DNA of 64,000 bases from Flammula alnicola (GCA_015499995.1 JADNRV010000057.1:186001-250000); one strand, 5' to 3'; counted from the first letter of the stretch, positions 38,091 through 50,410 are shown. Numbers and translations are program-made. The notes: generated by a model not told the origin, from the letters alone.

Positions 38091-38484
38091 GTTTGTGGTT
38101 GGGGAAATCTAACTTAATGGTCCCAAGTTAGGGAGGCGGTTTATATCAAGGTAGAGCTCCACCGCAGCCCGCGCCTTCTTGGTGAGTAACTATGGTTTAC
38201 AAGATAATTTGTCTCCAGCTTATGCGCTCCGCGACGTCGGGGGAAATCAAGATGGAGCAAATATTGTCTATATTTCGGAATTCTCCTCCATTCCGAGCTT
38301 TCATCTGATTTTTGTAACTAGATCGCTCAAATGACTATCACCGTGCAAGTCTCGCCCAGCCAAACCAGTAGCTTTTTCATTTTCCGTTTTAATGGAACTG
38401 GGCTTGACTCATCATTTGGTGCGTTTGACCTCATTTCAATGACAAAGTTGTTAGTTCATCGTCAATTTTTCGTGCATTCAACCG

Positions 38485-38492
38485 GTTCTCAC
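38485..38492. repeat. left target-site duplication
   Basis: GTTCTCAC, identical to 39,803-39,810. The direct repeat extends to ten bases (GGTTCTCACC) because of overlap with the element ends. Confidence 0.75.
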
Positions 38493-39802
38493 CGGGCAAG
38501 AGAAAATCAGCGTGCACGAGCGTGCGTGGCGTGCTTGGCGTGCTTGGCGTGGCACGCCAATGCACGCCAATGCACGCCACACACGCTAGTACACAGAACA
38601 TGGTACTTTAAAAAATAAACATACTATGAGAAATATTACCTGTACCTACAACAATGCGAGCAGATTCTATCCTCTACTCACTCTCTTCTCATTTCGCCGA
38701 GGGATTGTCAGTCATTTCCACGGAAATGCTCCTGGTGAGACATGTTCCCACGGCACCTGGAACACAAAACCTCGCGCAAAAACGGCAACATGTGCCCTCC
38801 CTCTTCAAAATTAGGTAGAATGAATTTGATTGGTAGTACATTAAACATAAAAATTATTTATAAGTACTCTGAATTGTTGTGGCAGCTGATATACCCATTG
38901 ACACTATCTGACCTGTCCAACATCTGTGTACTTGCATACTTGCACAGTGCGTGCACCTGCGTGCTACGCAGAAAAACCAGTGCTCCATGATATACCAATG
39001 ATGTACTCAAATAAAACTCGAGTACATCGTAGTGTACCTACAGTAACTGCAGTCCGCAACATCCTTGCCTTTGAAATACATAATATGAATATATGCATCA
39101 GCACGCCAAAAGTGGCACGCGGATGCACGCAGGTGCACGCGTGTGAATTTTAACGATTTTTAGCGTGGCACGCTCACGCACGCTCACACGTCATGACGCA
39201 CGCCAACGCACGCTTGCACGCCAATTGGGCAAACCTATGCACGCTTGCACGCCAATTGGGAAAACTCACGCACGCTCGTTAGCACAGTTCGCACGCTCTT
39301 CAGGATGTTCATAACACCCAGTGGTATGTGTTGGGAATGTACTTGGACATTTCATGCAGCTTGATTGACTCGAGCGCTTATTGAGCGCTTACCTCGCTGA
39401 TTCAACTTGCACGGCCTAATTGTTACTTCCTTATTTAGTATTTCATAGCACTTAGAAGTTAGTAGTGTATTCTAGATACTCTGTAAAAGGTATTTATACA
39501 GGCCTCTTAGAGACTAGCAATATATAAGTTTACTACCTACAATTTACCTGTTACATGTATACCTGCACTGTGTACATTTCTGCAATCTCTTGTGCAAAAT
39601 ATCAAAGAAATTTATTATACTCTATTAAATGCGTACAACGTGACGAAAAGTAGCAACACGCTAAAAGAGACGGTTGCACGCCAAATGGGCTGAGCGTGCT
39701 GAACATGGCACGCACCGCACGCCAAAAGGGCTGAGCGTGCTGAGCGTGGCACGCTCAGGCACGCTCGTGCACGCTCAAGGCACGCCAATTTTCTCTTGCC
39801 CG
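38493..39802. mobile_element. 1.3-kb non-autonomous DNA transposon with TIRs
   Basis: Begins CGGGCAAGAGAAAAT and ends ATTTTCTCTTGCCCG, a perfect 15-bp terminal inverted repeat, with an 8-bp direct repeat on each side. Both subterminal regions are packed with GCGTGC/GCACGC hexamers (38,511-38,590 and 39,665-39,785), and a further cluster lies at 39,095-39,300. No transposase-length reading frame exists inside. An 8-bp duplication with dense subterminal motifs fits hAT or Kyakuja-Dileera-Zisupton type elements, both known from basidiomycetes. The superfamily cannot be decided from ends alone. Confidence 0.85.
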
Positions 39803-39810
39803 GTTCTCAC
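39803..39810. repeat. right target-site duplication
   Basis: GTTCTCAC, identical to 38,485-38,492. Confidence 0.75.
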
Positions 39811-41745
39811 CTATCTGAAATGCTGTTCTACAGTTATATTTATTGGCATGTCGATCTATAAGTCCCCCGTGATATGTATTGCTTATAATTATCTGATAAG
39901 CCTTCCACCCGCAGCTCCACCCGCAGTTGACTATAGCGGTCGTCATGGTCATGGCGGAGGGTGCGCCCACGGTAACTCTCGCAGTAAGTCTGTGCTTCAT
40001 TTTTTTTTACTCGTCGAACTTGATCTTGGTTTTCAGCTGCTTAAGGTAACCTCTGCCCTGCTTACGATGCTTTGTCTTCCAAGTCATTTGATTGAATGGA
40101 CCAATCCTTTATGATCGCCACGATCTTGCCACGGCCAATTCTTTTTTCCAGTGGGGGTTTGGCGATGGGGTGGAAATCGAAGATGCTGTTATTCTTAACA
40201 GTAATTGTAATATGTGTATAACGGTTGGTATCGTTCTTTAGCTATAGTTCGGACCCGAGAACTCGTTGGAATGGAACTGTCTTATCATCTCCTCACGGAG
40301 GTGTTCCTTGGCCAATTGACGCGCGGCACGATCAGACGGATCGGTTGTACCAGTGGCCAGATGATTCAATGGAAATATGTTAGTATGCTTCCATGGCTGC
40401 GTAGGTCATTATTCGTCAAGACTGCGGCCGACGACTCGGTTTTGACTTTGTATTTCTATTTCTAGGTAAAAAGACGTCGCGCGGGAATGTACATACGGTC
40501 ACCGATGATCTTCTGTCTGATGGGAATTTGAGAGCCTCACAGGTCTGCAATTCTCAAGGCATACAGTAGCCTCACATGGAGCAACGCATACAGCACATTT
40601 CGTTAAATATTAAGGGGATGAACGTGTTGTCGAGGCAATAACTTATGCTGAATGATATCATAGAAATTGATTGAGATAGTGCCTCCGAATTTTATATAAA
40701 GATCATAAAACTCCCCCGACGGTACCGTATTCCCGAGGATCGGCGAGGCAGTACAAACTGGCAAGTACGACGTGCGGACAACCGTAGGCGTTTCTTGGGC
40801 GTTTCCGGAGAAGCCGTGTAACCTCGTCACTAATACTGTAATTTGTGGCTTCGAAACTTTCTGACCGCAGTTATCTGATAATCGACGAGGCCAGCGGGGG
40901 CTGTTTGTTCCGACTCGCACTGCCGCGTTGCTCCAATGCAATGCGAAATGGGATTGTTGTAGTATCACGAAACCTCAACGTCCGCCGCTCGGTCTTTCAC
41001 TACCACTTTTCTCTGACCATTCTTTGTATTCGGACCCGCGACTTGTCGGAGAAGGTTGCAACTAATTCAGCGATATTTGAAACCATAGACGGTCAAACGT
41101 AAAGGGTACGAAACTCATCTGATGTCAAGTAATCTATTGACAATGCAACGCCTTCGCAGAGTTTAAGGATCGTGAATTAATCACTAGGATGTGAAGCTGC
41201 GGACTTGTAATAGATTTACGACGCATTTGGGCATCCAACCGCGTCGGTACTCAACTTGCCATCGATGGTGCTTTGGCAATACCGCTTTCTGTGCCGAACG
41301 AGGTGAGAATTCTTTGGATAGCCACTCATAATTTCACAGTACGAAATAAATTTTTCGTACACACACCCGCAGACTGAGCACATTCGAATTGATATTACGA
41401 GGAAAACTCTGCAGCGTTGATCGCGTCTGAAACTCTTCAGTGGCAGCGCGTCGACGGACAACTATCTGATAATACGCAGGTGGCCGATGTAATAGCCGAA
41501 AGTCTGTTTGTACGCCCTCTGGGATCTTGTGCCTTTGCGCAGTTATGGTGAGTATGGAAACACCCAGACTCATTCTTGATGGGGAGATCTTATCCGTTTT
41601 TGTTAGTTTCGCACGGGACATTTACGAAGAGATCATGGCAGACACTGCAAACGGCGCTACTCCACTGCTGGAATTTTTTTTATTTTCTGACAATAACTAT
41701 GGCCACCGGAAATTAGAAGTATCTCCGAATCGGCTGAGTCGTACC
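39811..41745. other. intergenic, laccase 5' flank
   Basis: No supported gene. A His/Gly-rich frame near 39,930 and several frames at 40,600-41,620 lack splice or start support. The region next to 41,745 is the laccase promoter. Confidence 0.4.
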
Positions 41746-41753
41746 TATAAAAG
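41746..41753 (+). promoter_or_regulatory. TATA box of the laccase gene
   Basis: TATAAAAG 81 bp upstream of the start codon, preceded by a G/C-rich segment. Confidence 0.65.
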
Positions 41754-41826
41754 CTCTTGCTTCGCTCTTACGTTTTTCAACTTCAAGCTCCAACACCAAC
41801 CGCAACGCCCTTAATTTCAAATAGCC

Positions 41827-44123
41827 ATGCGCTCTCTCACAAGTTTTATCACTCTCGCTTTAGTTGCACGCTCTTTTGCTGCCATTGGACCCAGTGCGGA
41901 TCTGGTCATCGCAAACGCGTATATCCAACCCGACGGCTATAATCGCTCGTAAGCTTAGTTCCATCGTTGACCTTCGTCTCACGAACGTTAAACGCAATTT
42001 GTTTTCGATAGCGCCGTGCTCGCTGGATCTAGCGCAAGCGCCGTCCAATTTCCCGGTCCAGTGATCACAGGATCGAAGGTATTCGTATATCCATCTTGAT
42101 ATGGAATATTTTACGAACTGTTAAATCAAGGGCGACACCTTTATTATGAATGTGGTCGACTCCTTAAGTGACACGACCATGTTGACTAGCACGAGCATTG
42201 TACGAGGACATATTTTTATATGAAGACTTACTGATTAACGCTTGCATCTGTAGCACTGGCACGGACTCTTCCAAGAAGGAAGCGCCTGGGCAGACGGTGT
42301 AGTTGGAGTGGCTCAGTGTCCCATAATTTCTGGAGATTCATTCCAATATCAATTCTCGGTACCGGACCAGGCCGGAACTTTCTGGTACCATTCGCATCAT
42401 TGTACGTCTTGCTTTTCAGACCATCTTACGCGAGGTTCTCATCACCATCCAGCTACCCAATACTGCGATGGCCTCAGGGGCGCGCTCGTCGTGTACGACC
42501 CCGCTGACCCTTATTTATCCGAGTAAGTCGAATGTCTGCATGAATTAATAGCTGAATGATTGACGTTAGCATTTTCTGTCAGTTACGATGTAGATGATGG
42601 TAAGATGATCGGTCTTTTGCTTTTATACTGATTTCTCTATTGTTAACTCATTTTCTTCCGTCTCGCAGAATCTACCATTATTACGCTTGCAGACTGGTAA
42701 GGCGCCAACCATGCATCTATAAACGTGACCTCACCATAACCTTCAGGTATCATACCGTCGCTCCTTCTGCTGGAGCTGTACCAACCGCGGATTCTACATT
42801 AATTAATGGCTTGGGCCGCTATAGCGGAGGTCCTACGAGTAATCTCTCGGTCATCACGGTTTCGTCGGGCAAGCGCTACCGGTTCCGCCTAATCTCCATG
42901 TCTTGTGATCCGAACTTCACATTCTCCATTGACGACCACAATCTGGCAAGTCTTAGGTGCTTTCAGGGCGGATACCCTGATGCTGATTCATCTTCGATTT
43001 AGACCATCATTGAAGTCGACGGGCAAAATGTGCAACCCCTTGTCGTCGATTCCATCCAGATATTCGCTGGTCAGCGGTACTCTTTCATCCTTAATGCGAA
43101 CCAGACAGTGTCAAACTATTGGATTCGCGCCAACCCCAACGTGGGCACGACTGGCTTTACAGGCGGTCTGAACTCGGCGATCCTTCGCTATTCGGGGGCA
43201 GACGCCGTAGACCCAGCCACGAACATATCGCTCGCTAACACGCTCCTGGAAACGAATCTTCACCCTCTCACTAATCCCGCAGCACCTGGAAATGCTACCT
43301 CCGGAGGTGCAGACGTTAATTTGAACATGCTGATCACTTTCTCCGGCACAGGGTTCAGTGTCAACGGGGCTTCGTTTGCGCCTCCCACCGTGCCTGTTTT
43401 GCTCCAGATTCTGAGTGGGGCATCGACGGCTGCCGACCTGCTTCCTTCTGGATCGCTCTATGTTTTACCGGCGAATAGTGTCATCGAAGTGTCTCTTCCT
43501 GGTGGATCAGCTGGGAGCCCTGTACGTCCTGTCTCGTGTAACTCTGATTTCTGAACTTATGGACGTTATACTTCTCTAGCATCCATTCCACCTTCACGGA
43601 GTGAGCATTTTACCTCGAAAATGCAATTCTGATCTCTCTGACCTCGATCTCTATCCTACAGCATGCCTTCAGTGTTGTAAGAAGTGCAGGAAGCTCGACG
43701 TACAACTACGTAGACCCCGTGAGACGCGATGTCGTCAGCATTGGAGCGGCTACCGATAATGTTACCATTCGCTTTGAAACTGATAACTCTGGCCCATGGA
43801 TTATGCACTGGTTTGTCTCTCTCTAGCCTTTATTCGTGTGTTTTAATTTTCTGATGGCACGTTACAAATCACCAGCCACATTGATTGGCATCTCGAACTG
43901 TAAGTTTTCCTCGCTTTAAATTTCTACCGCACCTTACACAGATCCCAGGGGCCTTGCAATAGTCTTCGCCGAAGATACAGCGACGATTGCTTCGAGCAAT
44001 TCTACTATTCCAAGTGAGTTGTCTTTCTCATATTATGAACCTGCTTTATAACGCGAGTATCTTGTAGCTGCTTGGGATAGTCTCTGCCCGACTTACGATG
44101 CTGCTCCCACCCAAACCTTCTGA
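41827..44123 (+). CDS. laccase (multicopper oxidase)
   Basis: Secreted oxidase that removes one electron from phenolic substrates and reduces O2 to water; in basidiomycetes it acts on lignin, pigments and phenolics. Fourteen exons (the first 41827-41948, the last 44068-44123) give about 517 aa, a normal laccase length. A signal peptide ([18 protein letters not shown]) is followed by three cupredoxin domains. All four copper signatures are present: L1 HWHGLFQ, L2 [17 protein letters not shown] (the usual HSHLSTQ has His for Leu), L3 HPFHLHGHAFSV and L4 [13 protein letters not shown]. The T1 axial position is Leu. Intron 8 (42,946-43,002) appears to use a GC-AG pair (CTG|GCAAGT), the only noncanonical donor seen in this gene. 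Fully open once spliced, so probably functional. Confidence 0.95.
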
Positions 44124-44565
44124 ACGAATTGGAAGTGCTCATAATCGTCAGGGGCGTTGAAATCATATCTTCTCATCCCAGTAGAAGTCTCGGACGAAGG
44201 AATTGAAAGCAACAAGATACATGTTATCTACGTTTACTTCTATGACTGGACAATAATTATTCCTTGGACACTTCTTTGCTTTATCCTAGTCCATAAGTTC
44301 GAATCCAAACTCGAAAGCATCGTATCACGCACTCCACACGCTCGAGCTCACCGCTATTCTTGTTCTTGAAAGGATTCCCAATTTTGTTACTGTGGACAAA
44401 ACACGTGGCAGCAGGAGGCAAAATGCATCTACGAGCTAATTCCACTGTGTGGACGGTGCAATTACACACATAACCAACACTCAAGGGTTCCTATGCCTTG
44501 GTCGCAACAGACGTAGTATGATGTAGGCGGTTAGCTTGGCGCTATAGTAGGGCTCTCCTCAGGCT
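44124..44565. other. intergenic
   Basis: 3' flank of the laccase. A GTTCGAATCC string at 44,298 resembles a tRNA T-loop, but no other tRNA arm is present. Confidence 0.5.
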
Positions 44566-46100
44566 CGTAGTAGCCTTGTTTGTTTAAAGGATCGACGCCA
44601 AATACATACAACTTAACAGCGCACGGACGTTCTGTTTTTCTCCGTGCTCATTGGCACCACCCTTACTTTTCTCTCACCGTTCTCCTTCGCCAGAGCTATT
44701 TTGTTGTATCCTACGATGTTCTCTCTATCGAATCTCAAGCTGACATGGCTGTATGAGTCTCGAAACGCCTTTGCTGGTAGTGTGCTCTCTCGTAACGGTA
44801 CGTCTCGCCTCCCTATCGCCTCTGTTATCCGCTCATCGTCTCCGCTTGCCTCTGCTCTTAGGTCTCAGAGATTTAGGACGCCTTCGCCTTCGCCATGAAA
44901 GTTTCATCGTTCGTGGCGCACGGTGTTCCAGTGCTTGGAATATTCGCAGTTCCGGGCTCCATACGTGCAGTTCTTCTCTGGCTATTCGCCGTCTTTCCTA
45001 TTCCTTTTCGACATTGGCTCCGCTGCGGTTGCTGGCCACGTCAGCCATATACTCCGCTCTATCACAACATGATTGAACGCCCGCGCAATACCATCACTGT
45101 ACGTTCTGATCGCCTCGCTTCTTTGGCAGATATTGTCCCTATATAGGCTGACGTCTACGGACCACCCGTCGAGGAGCTGAACTACGTGTTCAATCCCCCA
45201 TGGTTGATGGATTCTTTCATATTTGATGTTCTCATCTTTTTTCATACGCTCTTCTTTCTCCTTCCTTCGCTCATACCGTCCTTTTTACATTCTCTTCGTC
45301 CACATTACTCAGTCGTGATTATCGACTTGAATGATTCTTTCTGATCTTATGACATTTGTTGCTTTTCACAGCCGCAGACCCTTCATATGCCCTCCGGCCA
45401 TCTGTGATCCTGATGACTCTTACTTCTCTCGAGTTTGACCAAGTTCAAGGTGCCCAGTGGCGCACAGACTTCGCGCGGTGTATGCGCCCTGCGATGTTGG
45501 GCTTGATATCGCATTGTTTCGCATTTACGACACCATGTACGACCCTCTTCTCTCACCACTTCACGCTCAGCGCTGTTTGGCTATCTGGTCATCCTGCAGG
45601 CCCCTCCTGCTGTTTCTTTCCAAGCATGGTCATGGCGGAGATGCCTGTTTCGAGTGAATCCATAGCTCTTGCGGCGCTGCTAGTTGGACGTGAATTACGG
45701 GAGGTACGGCAAACACTCTTTGTAGGCGCGGCTTTTACCGTCTTCCCATGATATTCTTTTGCATTTGTAGTGCATTTGTCGTATTCTTGCGCATGGCATC
45801 TCATTAGTTCAGTGTTGATGTAACGCAGTCCCAACGAGTTGCGAGCCTTCTCATGGGAATCCGGAATCCTGGATCCACTATTCTCGGTTGACGAGAACCA
45901 GGTTCGTGTTTTATGATCTAGAGTCTTAATGTACTAACTCGTGCCTCCGATGGAACAAATTCAAGCTGGTCTGGGAGGGCAGCATCTGAGGAGGGGTCGG
46001 AACTTGTCAATTTGTTCAATCTGCATGTAAATCATGGTTCCAGCTGAACAAGCCGCCAATTGCACGATGATTTACTGCAAAGTCAGGCTGCCATCATGTC
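44566..46100. repeat. dispersed repeat copy with trace of a 103-aa gene flank
   Basis: The module start GATCGACGCCAAATAC and GCGCACGGACGTTCTG is at 44,590-44,633. Inner landmarks occur at 45,370-45,440, 45,560-45,650 and 45,690-45,815. 45,893-46,090 matches the 3' flank of the intact 54,472 gene (AGGTTCGTGTTTTA; TTCCAGCTGAACAAGCCGCC versus TTCCAGCTAAAGAAACGGCG), but the coding part itself has vanished. Confidence 0.7.
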
Positions 46101-46533
46101 TGACAATGTATGTCTGTTTTTAACCGCCCTGCATGGGCATGAGAAATACCCTACCCGCCTTTTTGAACTCGAGTGGCCTACCGGTGGACGTGAACATATC
46201 TGCTGATGCACGATAGCTCCTTAGAATGTCCGACTTATGCCGACGAATTTACGGATACCGAGGGTGATGACGGCTCTGTTCGGTCCGACAGTGAATTCTA
46301 TTTTTGAGACGACCCACTCGGTTCCTTTTGGAGTTACATCACCTTTACTCATGTTCAACTTTACCCTATAATCATCGCAATATCATCCATCTTGTTCCAC
46401 AGTATCGCTCTCCCTTGTTCAAAACCCTACGTGGGCGCGTTGAGGTATCATCTACGTGAATTTGACCTCCCGGTGAGTGATAAATTCTCATGACTTCAGA
46501 TCAACGTGCACTAACCTTGATCAAGCATCTAGC
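46101..46533. other. intergenic, F-box gene upstream region
   Basis: Nothing recognisable apart from probable promoter sequence. Confidence 0.4.
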
Positions 46534-48147
46534 ATGCCTGCTACGAGCCAGACCCAATTCGATGGCGTTTTTGGTACGAATTACGTCCCAACCGACGCTG
46601 AAGTCGTTGCAATAAAGGAAATATTGAAGGAACCACTATCGCGGTTAGCAAAAATCGAAGAGGAGTTGGCTAGTATCGAGCTGAGGGCTCGAAATCTGCG
46701 TCAAGACAAAGAAGACCTTAACCGCTCGATCGACACATATCGCTGCCTCATCTCCCCTATGCGTCGACTTCCTCCTGATATCTTGCGCGAAATATTCATA
46801 TCCTGCCTGCCCGATGACCGCAATCCGACGATGAGCAACGACGAGGCGCCTATGCTGCTCAGCCAGGTCTCGAGTCATTGGAGAAGCGTGGCCATGACGA
46901 CGCCAGGGCTTTGGGCGTCACTCCATATCGCTGTCCCCAATTCGAGTCCAACATTCCGTTCAACTCATGATTCAACAACGGGCGATCGCTTGATGGTCTC
47001 GCAAGTAACGGAGATACGCTCAGCGGCTGTGAAGGAATGGATCGCCAGATCGGGAACACTACCCCTCAGTATTGCGCTCCACGAATGGGACGCATACCCG
47101 CCAACAGAATATTGCAAGATTTTCTTTCAGTGCATTCTCCCGTTCTCCAAGAGATGGAAGAATGTCTCATTGACTTGCTCTGCAGCATCTGTCACACATT
47201 TCAGGGAAATTCCGCCATGTGAGGTCCCTATTCTTCAATCGCTCTCTCTCGACATCACTCCCAATGGCATAGCGAGCTCCGGCACGGAATGGAAGGATTG
47301 CGGAATATTCCAGGCTCCATGTATTCGCGAATTTTCCGTTTCTGGGATCCATGCAGAGATTTCGGAATTTCCCCTTAATTGGGCTCAACTCACTGACCTC
47401 ACTCTCAATAACAAGGGGTGGAGCTCTACGAACTTGACCATAACTGAGATTACTCACGTGTTGGAGAGGTGCTCTGGTTTGGTTTCCTGCAGGCTGCACG
47501 TCGGGCACAGCGCTAATCCTGAAAACCGCACGGAATTTTCTACCATCTCCCTTCCCTTTCTCGAATCATTGTGGATTTTTGAAGAATCACAAGTTCCCGC
47601 GTTCTTTGCCGCCCTTGATGCTCCAAAGCTTCGCAAAGTTGAATTTTGGACCTCGCGGATGTCGGTGGCAGCGCCTTCACCTTTAACGCAGCTTCTCTCT
47701 AATTCAGGTGGAAGCGTTCGTGAGCTCTCTATCAACCCTCATCTATTTGCAGTACATGACTTCATCGAATGTCTCCGTCTGTGCCCGTCCCTCACCTCTC
47801 TGTCTCTCACCTCATCCTCCCTTGTCCCTCCTATGTCCCACGATGTCAACACCCCCGCTCCTGTCTCTAACTCCCTCCTCCAGTCCTTCGGCCATTTGAA
47901 AGCAGACGACGAGTGTCTGTGCCCAGACTTGGAGAAGTTTACGTGTCTTGCCGAGGCACATTTCTCCGACGACGCTCTGTTGGAATTTATTCTTCGCAAG
48001 CAAAGTGGCGAAGAAAAGAGGATCAAAAAATTGAAATTGGTAAATGTCAGATTCACGCGTCGGCCTACCGTTGATATCATGCCGGATCTTTCGACACATA
48101 TCGGACGGTTTGAAACTTTCTATTACATACCCTCCTCGTGCATATAG
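46534..48147 (+). CDS. F-box / leucine-rich repeat protein
   Basis: Intronless, 537 aa. Probable substrate-recruiting subunit of an SCF ubiquitin ligase. The ATG at 46,534 gives MPATSQTQFDG; the frame is open further upstream but without a better ATG. Residues from about 28 to 66 form a coiled coil (REL-like heptads, SRLAKIEEELASIELRARNL). Then comes the F-box core RRLPPDILREIFISCLP and the agaric-typical SQVSSHWRSVAMTTPGLWAS. The remaining 400 residues show leucine-rich-repeat-like spacing (ILQSLSLDI, LTDLTLNN, CPSLTSLSLT). The architecture is the standard one of the huge agaricomycete F-box family. The target is unknown and the copy is intact. Confidence 0.88.
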   Translation: MPATSQTQFDGVFGTNYVPTDAEVVAIKEILKEPLSRLAKIEEELASIELRARNLRQDKEDLNRSIDTYRCLISPMRRLPPDILREIFISCLPDDRNPTMSNDEAPMLLSQVSSHWRSVAMTTPGLWASLHIAVPNSSPTFRSTHDSTTGDRLMVSQVTEIRSAAVKEWIARSGTLPLSIALHEWDAYPPTEYCKIFFQCILPFSKRWKNVSLTCSAASVTHFREIPPCEVPILQSLSLDITPNGIASSGTEWKDCGIFQAPCIREFSVSGIHAEISEFPLNWAQLTDLTLNNKGWSSTNLTITEITHVLERCSGLVSCRLHVGHSANPENRTEFSTISLPFLESLWIFEESQVPAFFAALDAPKLRKVEFWTSRMSVAAPSPLTQLLSNSGGSVRELSINPHLFAVHDFIECLRLCPSLTSLSLTSSSLVPPMSHDVNTPAPVSNSLLQSFGHLKADDECLCPDLEKFTCLAEAHFSDDALLEFILRKQSGEEKRIKKLKLVNVRFTRRPTVDIMPDLSTHIGRFETFYYIPSSCI

Positions 48148-48632
48148 AGGCCCGTTCTCCCTTTACGATGGTTTACCGACGAGTGAACCTGATCCATATT
48201 TTCAGCCATTTTTTGGATAATCAACTGCTGGATCGAATACTTACGATCTACTACCTATCGCTTTGATGCTTCTTAGGTATAACTCTATGACCCGTGGATC
48301 ATTTATGATCATCTTATTATATCTTCTCGATCACGATAACCGTTATCAAAATTTAAGAAGTCGAAGTCTCATTGCCTTCAACGCGAACGTGAGCAAATAT
48401 CAGCGGGCCCACGGTAGCAGTGATCTGAAAGCCGTTCTGGCTGACTGTACCCTCCTAATAGCGGAAAGATCAGAGTATCCCTCTCATCTGCTTCTACCTC
48501 GGACCGTGCTCTCATCCATATAACAAATACCGAACACAAAGAACATATATTTTCGTCCTCGCCCACGCCGCCGAGCCTCCTACTGTCCAGAGTTAGCCCG
48601 CATTTTTCTTGCTCGGCCCTTTTTCTGAACTT
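48148..48632. other. intergenic
   Basis: No gene or repeat identified. Frames on both strands are short and unsupported. Confidence 0.45.
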
Positions 48633-50061
48633 ATGAACGGCAAACTCGTCCTTGTAGGTCCTGCCCTATCCTATTCTATGTTGACACCTCGTCATCATGC
48701 TCACACGCTTGATCCTCATACTGTAAGTCACCGGTATCACTGAGTTCATAGCTGGTCATATCGCTGAGCAGCTCCTTGACCGAGGATATCGAGTACGCGG
48801 GTACGCAAAAAACCATCGGTTTCTCCTTCGCCAGGCCAGGAATTCGTAATGTTCATTGAGGCGATAACCAATCAGGACCGCGCGGGGTAAAAAGTTCCAA
48901 ACTCTCGTAGATACTGTGCAGAGAACCGGCCTGGAGTTCGTACAGATTGATGACGTGGCAAGCTCCGAGTTCACAGAGGCCTTGCAAGGCGTTGATGCGG
49001 TTCTGCACACCACATGCCCGTTGGCCGGGAGGAATGATCTCAACGAAACATTCAAGGTGAGTATCATTCTCATCAGCTTTCTTTTATAGTTTCTCACTTT
49101 GCCATCTCCTAATCTGCATTTTGCACCCTTTCGTCGATAATGTAGACTGCAGTAGATGGTACATTGAACGTAGTGCGTCAAGCCCAGAAGGCAGGCACCA
49201 AGAAAATCGTTTCTACCAGCTCTTTCGGTGCTCTTCTGAGCCGTCAGTTGGCCCTACACGACTGGTTAAGCGCTATACTCATGGCTCCCTTTAAATTCAG
49301 CCTCGCCTGACAAGATGTTCAGTGGTCTAAATTTAGACGAGTCAGGTTCGCCTCTTTCTTTATTGAATGCGCCTTTCGCTCATCACAGATTCTCGGGATT
49401 AGGTTGGGGAGACGTTAGTGAAGAAGAATTCGAGAAAAATAAGGATAATCAGTACTACATCTACTTCACCGCAAAGGCTAAGATGGAAAAGGCGTTACTG
49501 CAGTTCGGGAAGGATCACCAGGACCTCGAAATCATTACTAGTTCGTCGATTCACCAAATCCATGATCAATTCTAATGTATTTTAATATGTAATTTTGCAG
49601 TTGTTCCAGGCTACGTTCATGGACCTTACGCCAGAACCTTCCCGCTTCCGAGTTCGGTGAGTGCTCTTGGAACGAATGAAACACTGTACCAAGTTATTTG
49701 CAATGGGGCCGTGCCACCTGCGCCGAACTGGCTTGTGGATGTACGCGACGTTGCGAAAGGCCACGTCTTGGCGCTCGAAGCATCGAATCTCCCCGCTGAC
49801 AAGAGGAGGTTTATTATTAATCCCGGAACATATACCTGGAAGGAAGCTGCGGAGCACTTGAAGAAAGCCAGGCCAGCAGTCAAAGATAGGATTATCCCAT
49901 TGGAAGATATCGATCCCTTACCTGCCCCTCCATCGAATTTGGTTAACAGACGAGCGCAGGAATATCTGGGATTGAGGGAATATATATCACCGGAAAAGAT
50001 GTTCGAGGATGCGGTAAATAATCTTTTGACGTTGGAGACAATCTGGGCGCAGAAGAATTGA
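48633..50061 (+). CDS. NAD(P)-dependent extended SDR (dihydroflavonol-reductase/aldehyde-reductase type)
   Basis: Cytosolic oxidoreductase of the extended short-chain dehydrogenase family, reducing aldehydes or ketones with NADPH; the substrate is unknown. Six exons: 48633-48657, 48728-48800, 48876-49056, 49146-49242, 49301-49540 and 49601-50061, giving 358 aa. Seen in order are the Rossmann start VTGITEFIAGHIAEQLLDRG, NADP-type RGTARGKKFQ, VDAVLHTTCPLAG, the catalytic Ser region VSTSSFGALL, YFTAK as the YxxxK pair, and VPGYVHGPYARTFPLPSS. In the glycine-rich motif (usually TGxTGFIAGH) the second Gly is Glu, which could weaken cofactor binding. Intron 1 has weak ends (GTCCTG...GTAAG). The gene lies at the outer side of the left inverted-duplication arm; its partner ends at 63,261. 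Confidence 0.85.
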
Positions 50062-50402
50062 ACATGATAATTGTATCTTATACACATCCTATATATTCTA
50101 GATCTAGATCTGTTTTCCAAAGGATTCGGGCCAGTGAGAGATAAATGACTGGACTGTGAGTACAATGCAGCCTTATCGTATATCTGTTTCTTACTCGGTC
50201 ATCTCGGTTGTTTAAATTATCGAACAGTGGGCAATTCTCTAAGGTGCTTGGACCTCCCATCACATAGATCACATCCGGTTGAATTTTTTCGTGCAAATGG
50301 CCCTCACTAATTCTGCACGAACAATGTATGGGCCAAGTTGGAAGCCCGGGAAACGTTGATATCATACAAAGAGCCCAACACAGAGCCACTCCCTTCCTCT
50401 GT

Positions 50403-50410
50403 ATAAATAT
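50403..50410 (+). promoter_or_regulatory. TATA box of the zinc-finger-like gene
   Basis: TATAAATA about 125 bp upstream of the start codon. The same box is conserved in the mirror copy (plus-strand TATTTATA at about 62,910). Confidence 0.5.

Noticed and set aside
40603..40968. 121-codon minus-strand frame upstream of the laccase
   Set aside because: Some segments look protein-like, but there is no start context, no continuation and no recognised family.
44281..44320. GTTCGAATCC, tRNA T-loop-like
   Set aside because: No acceptor, D or anticodon arm can be folded around it.
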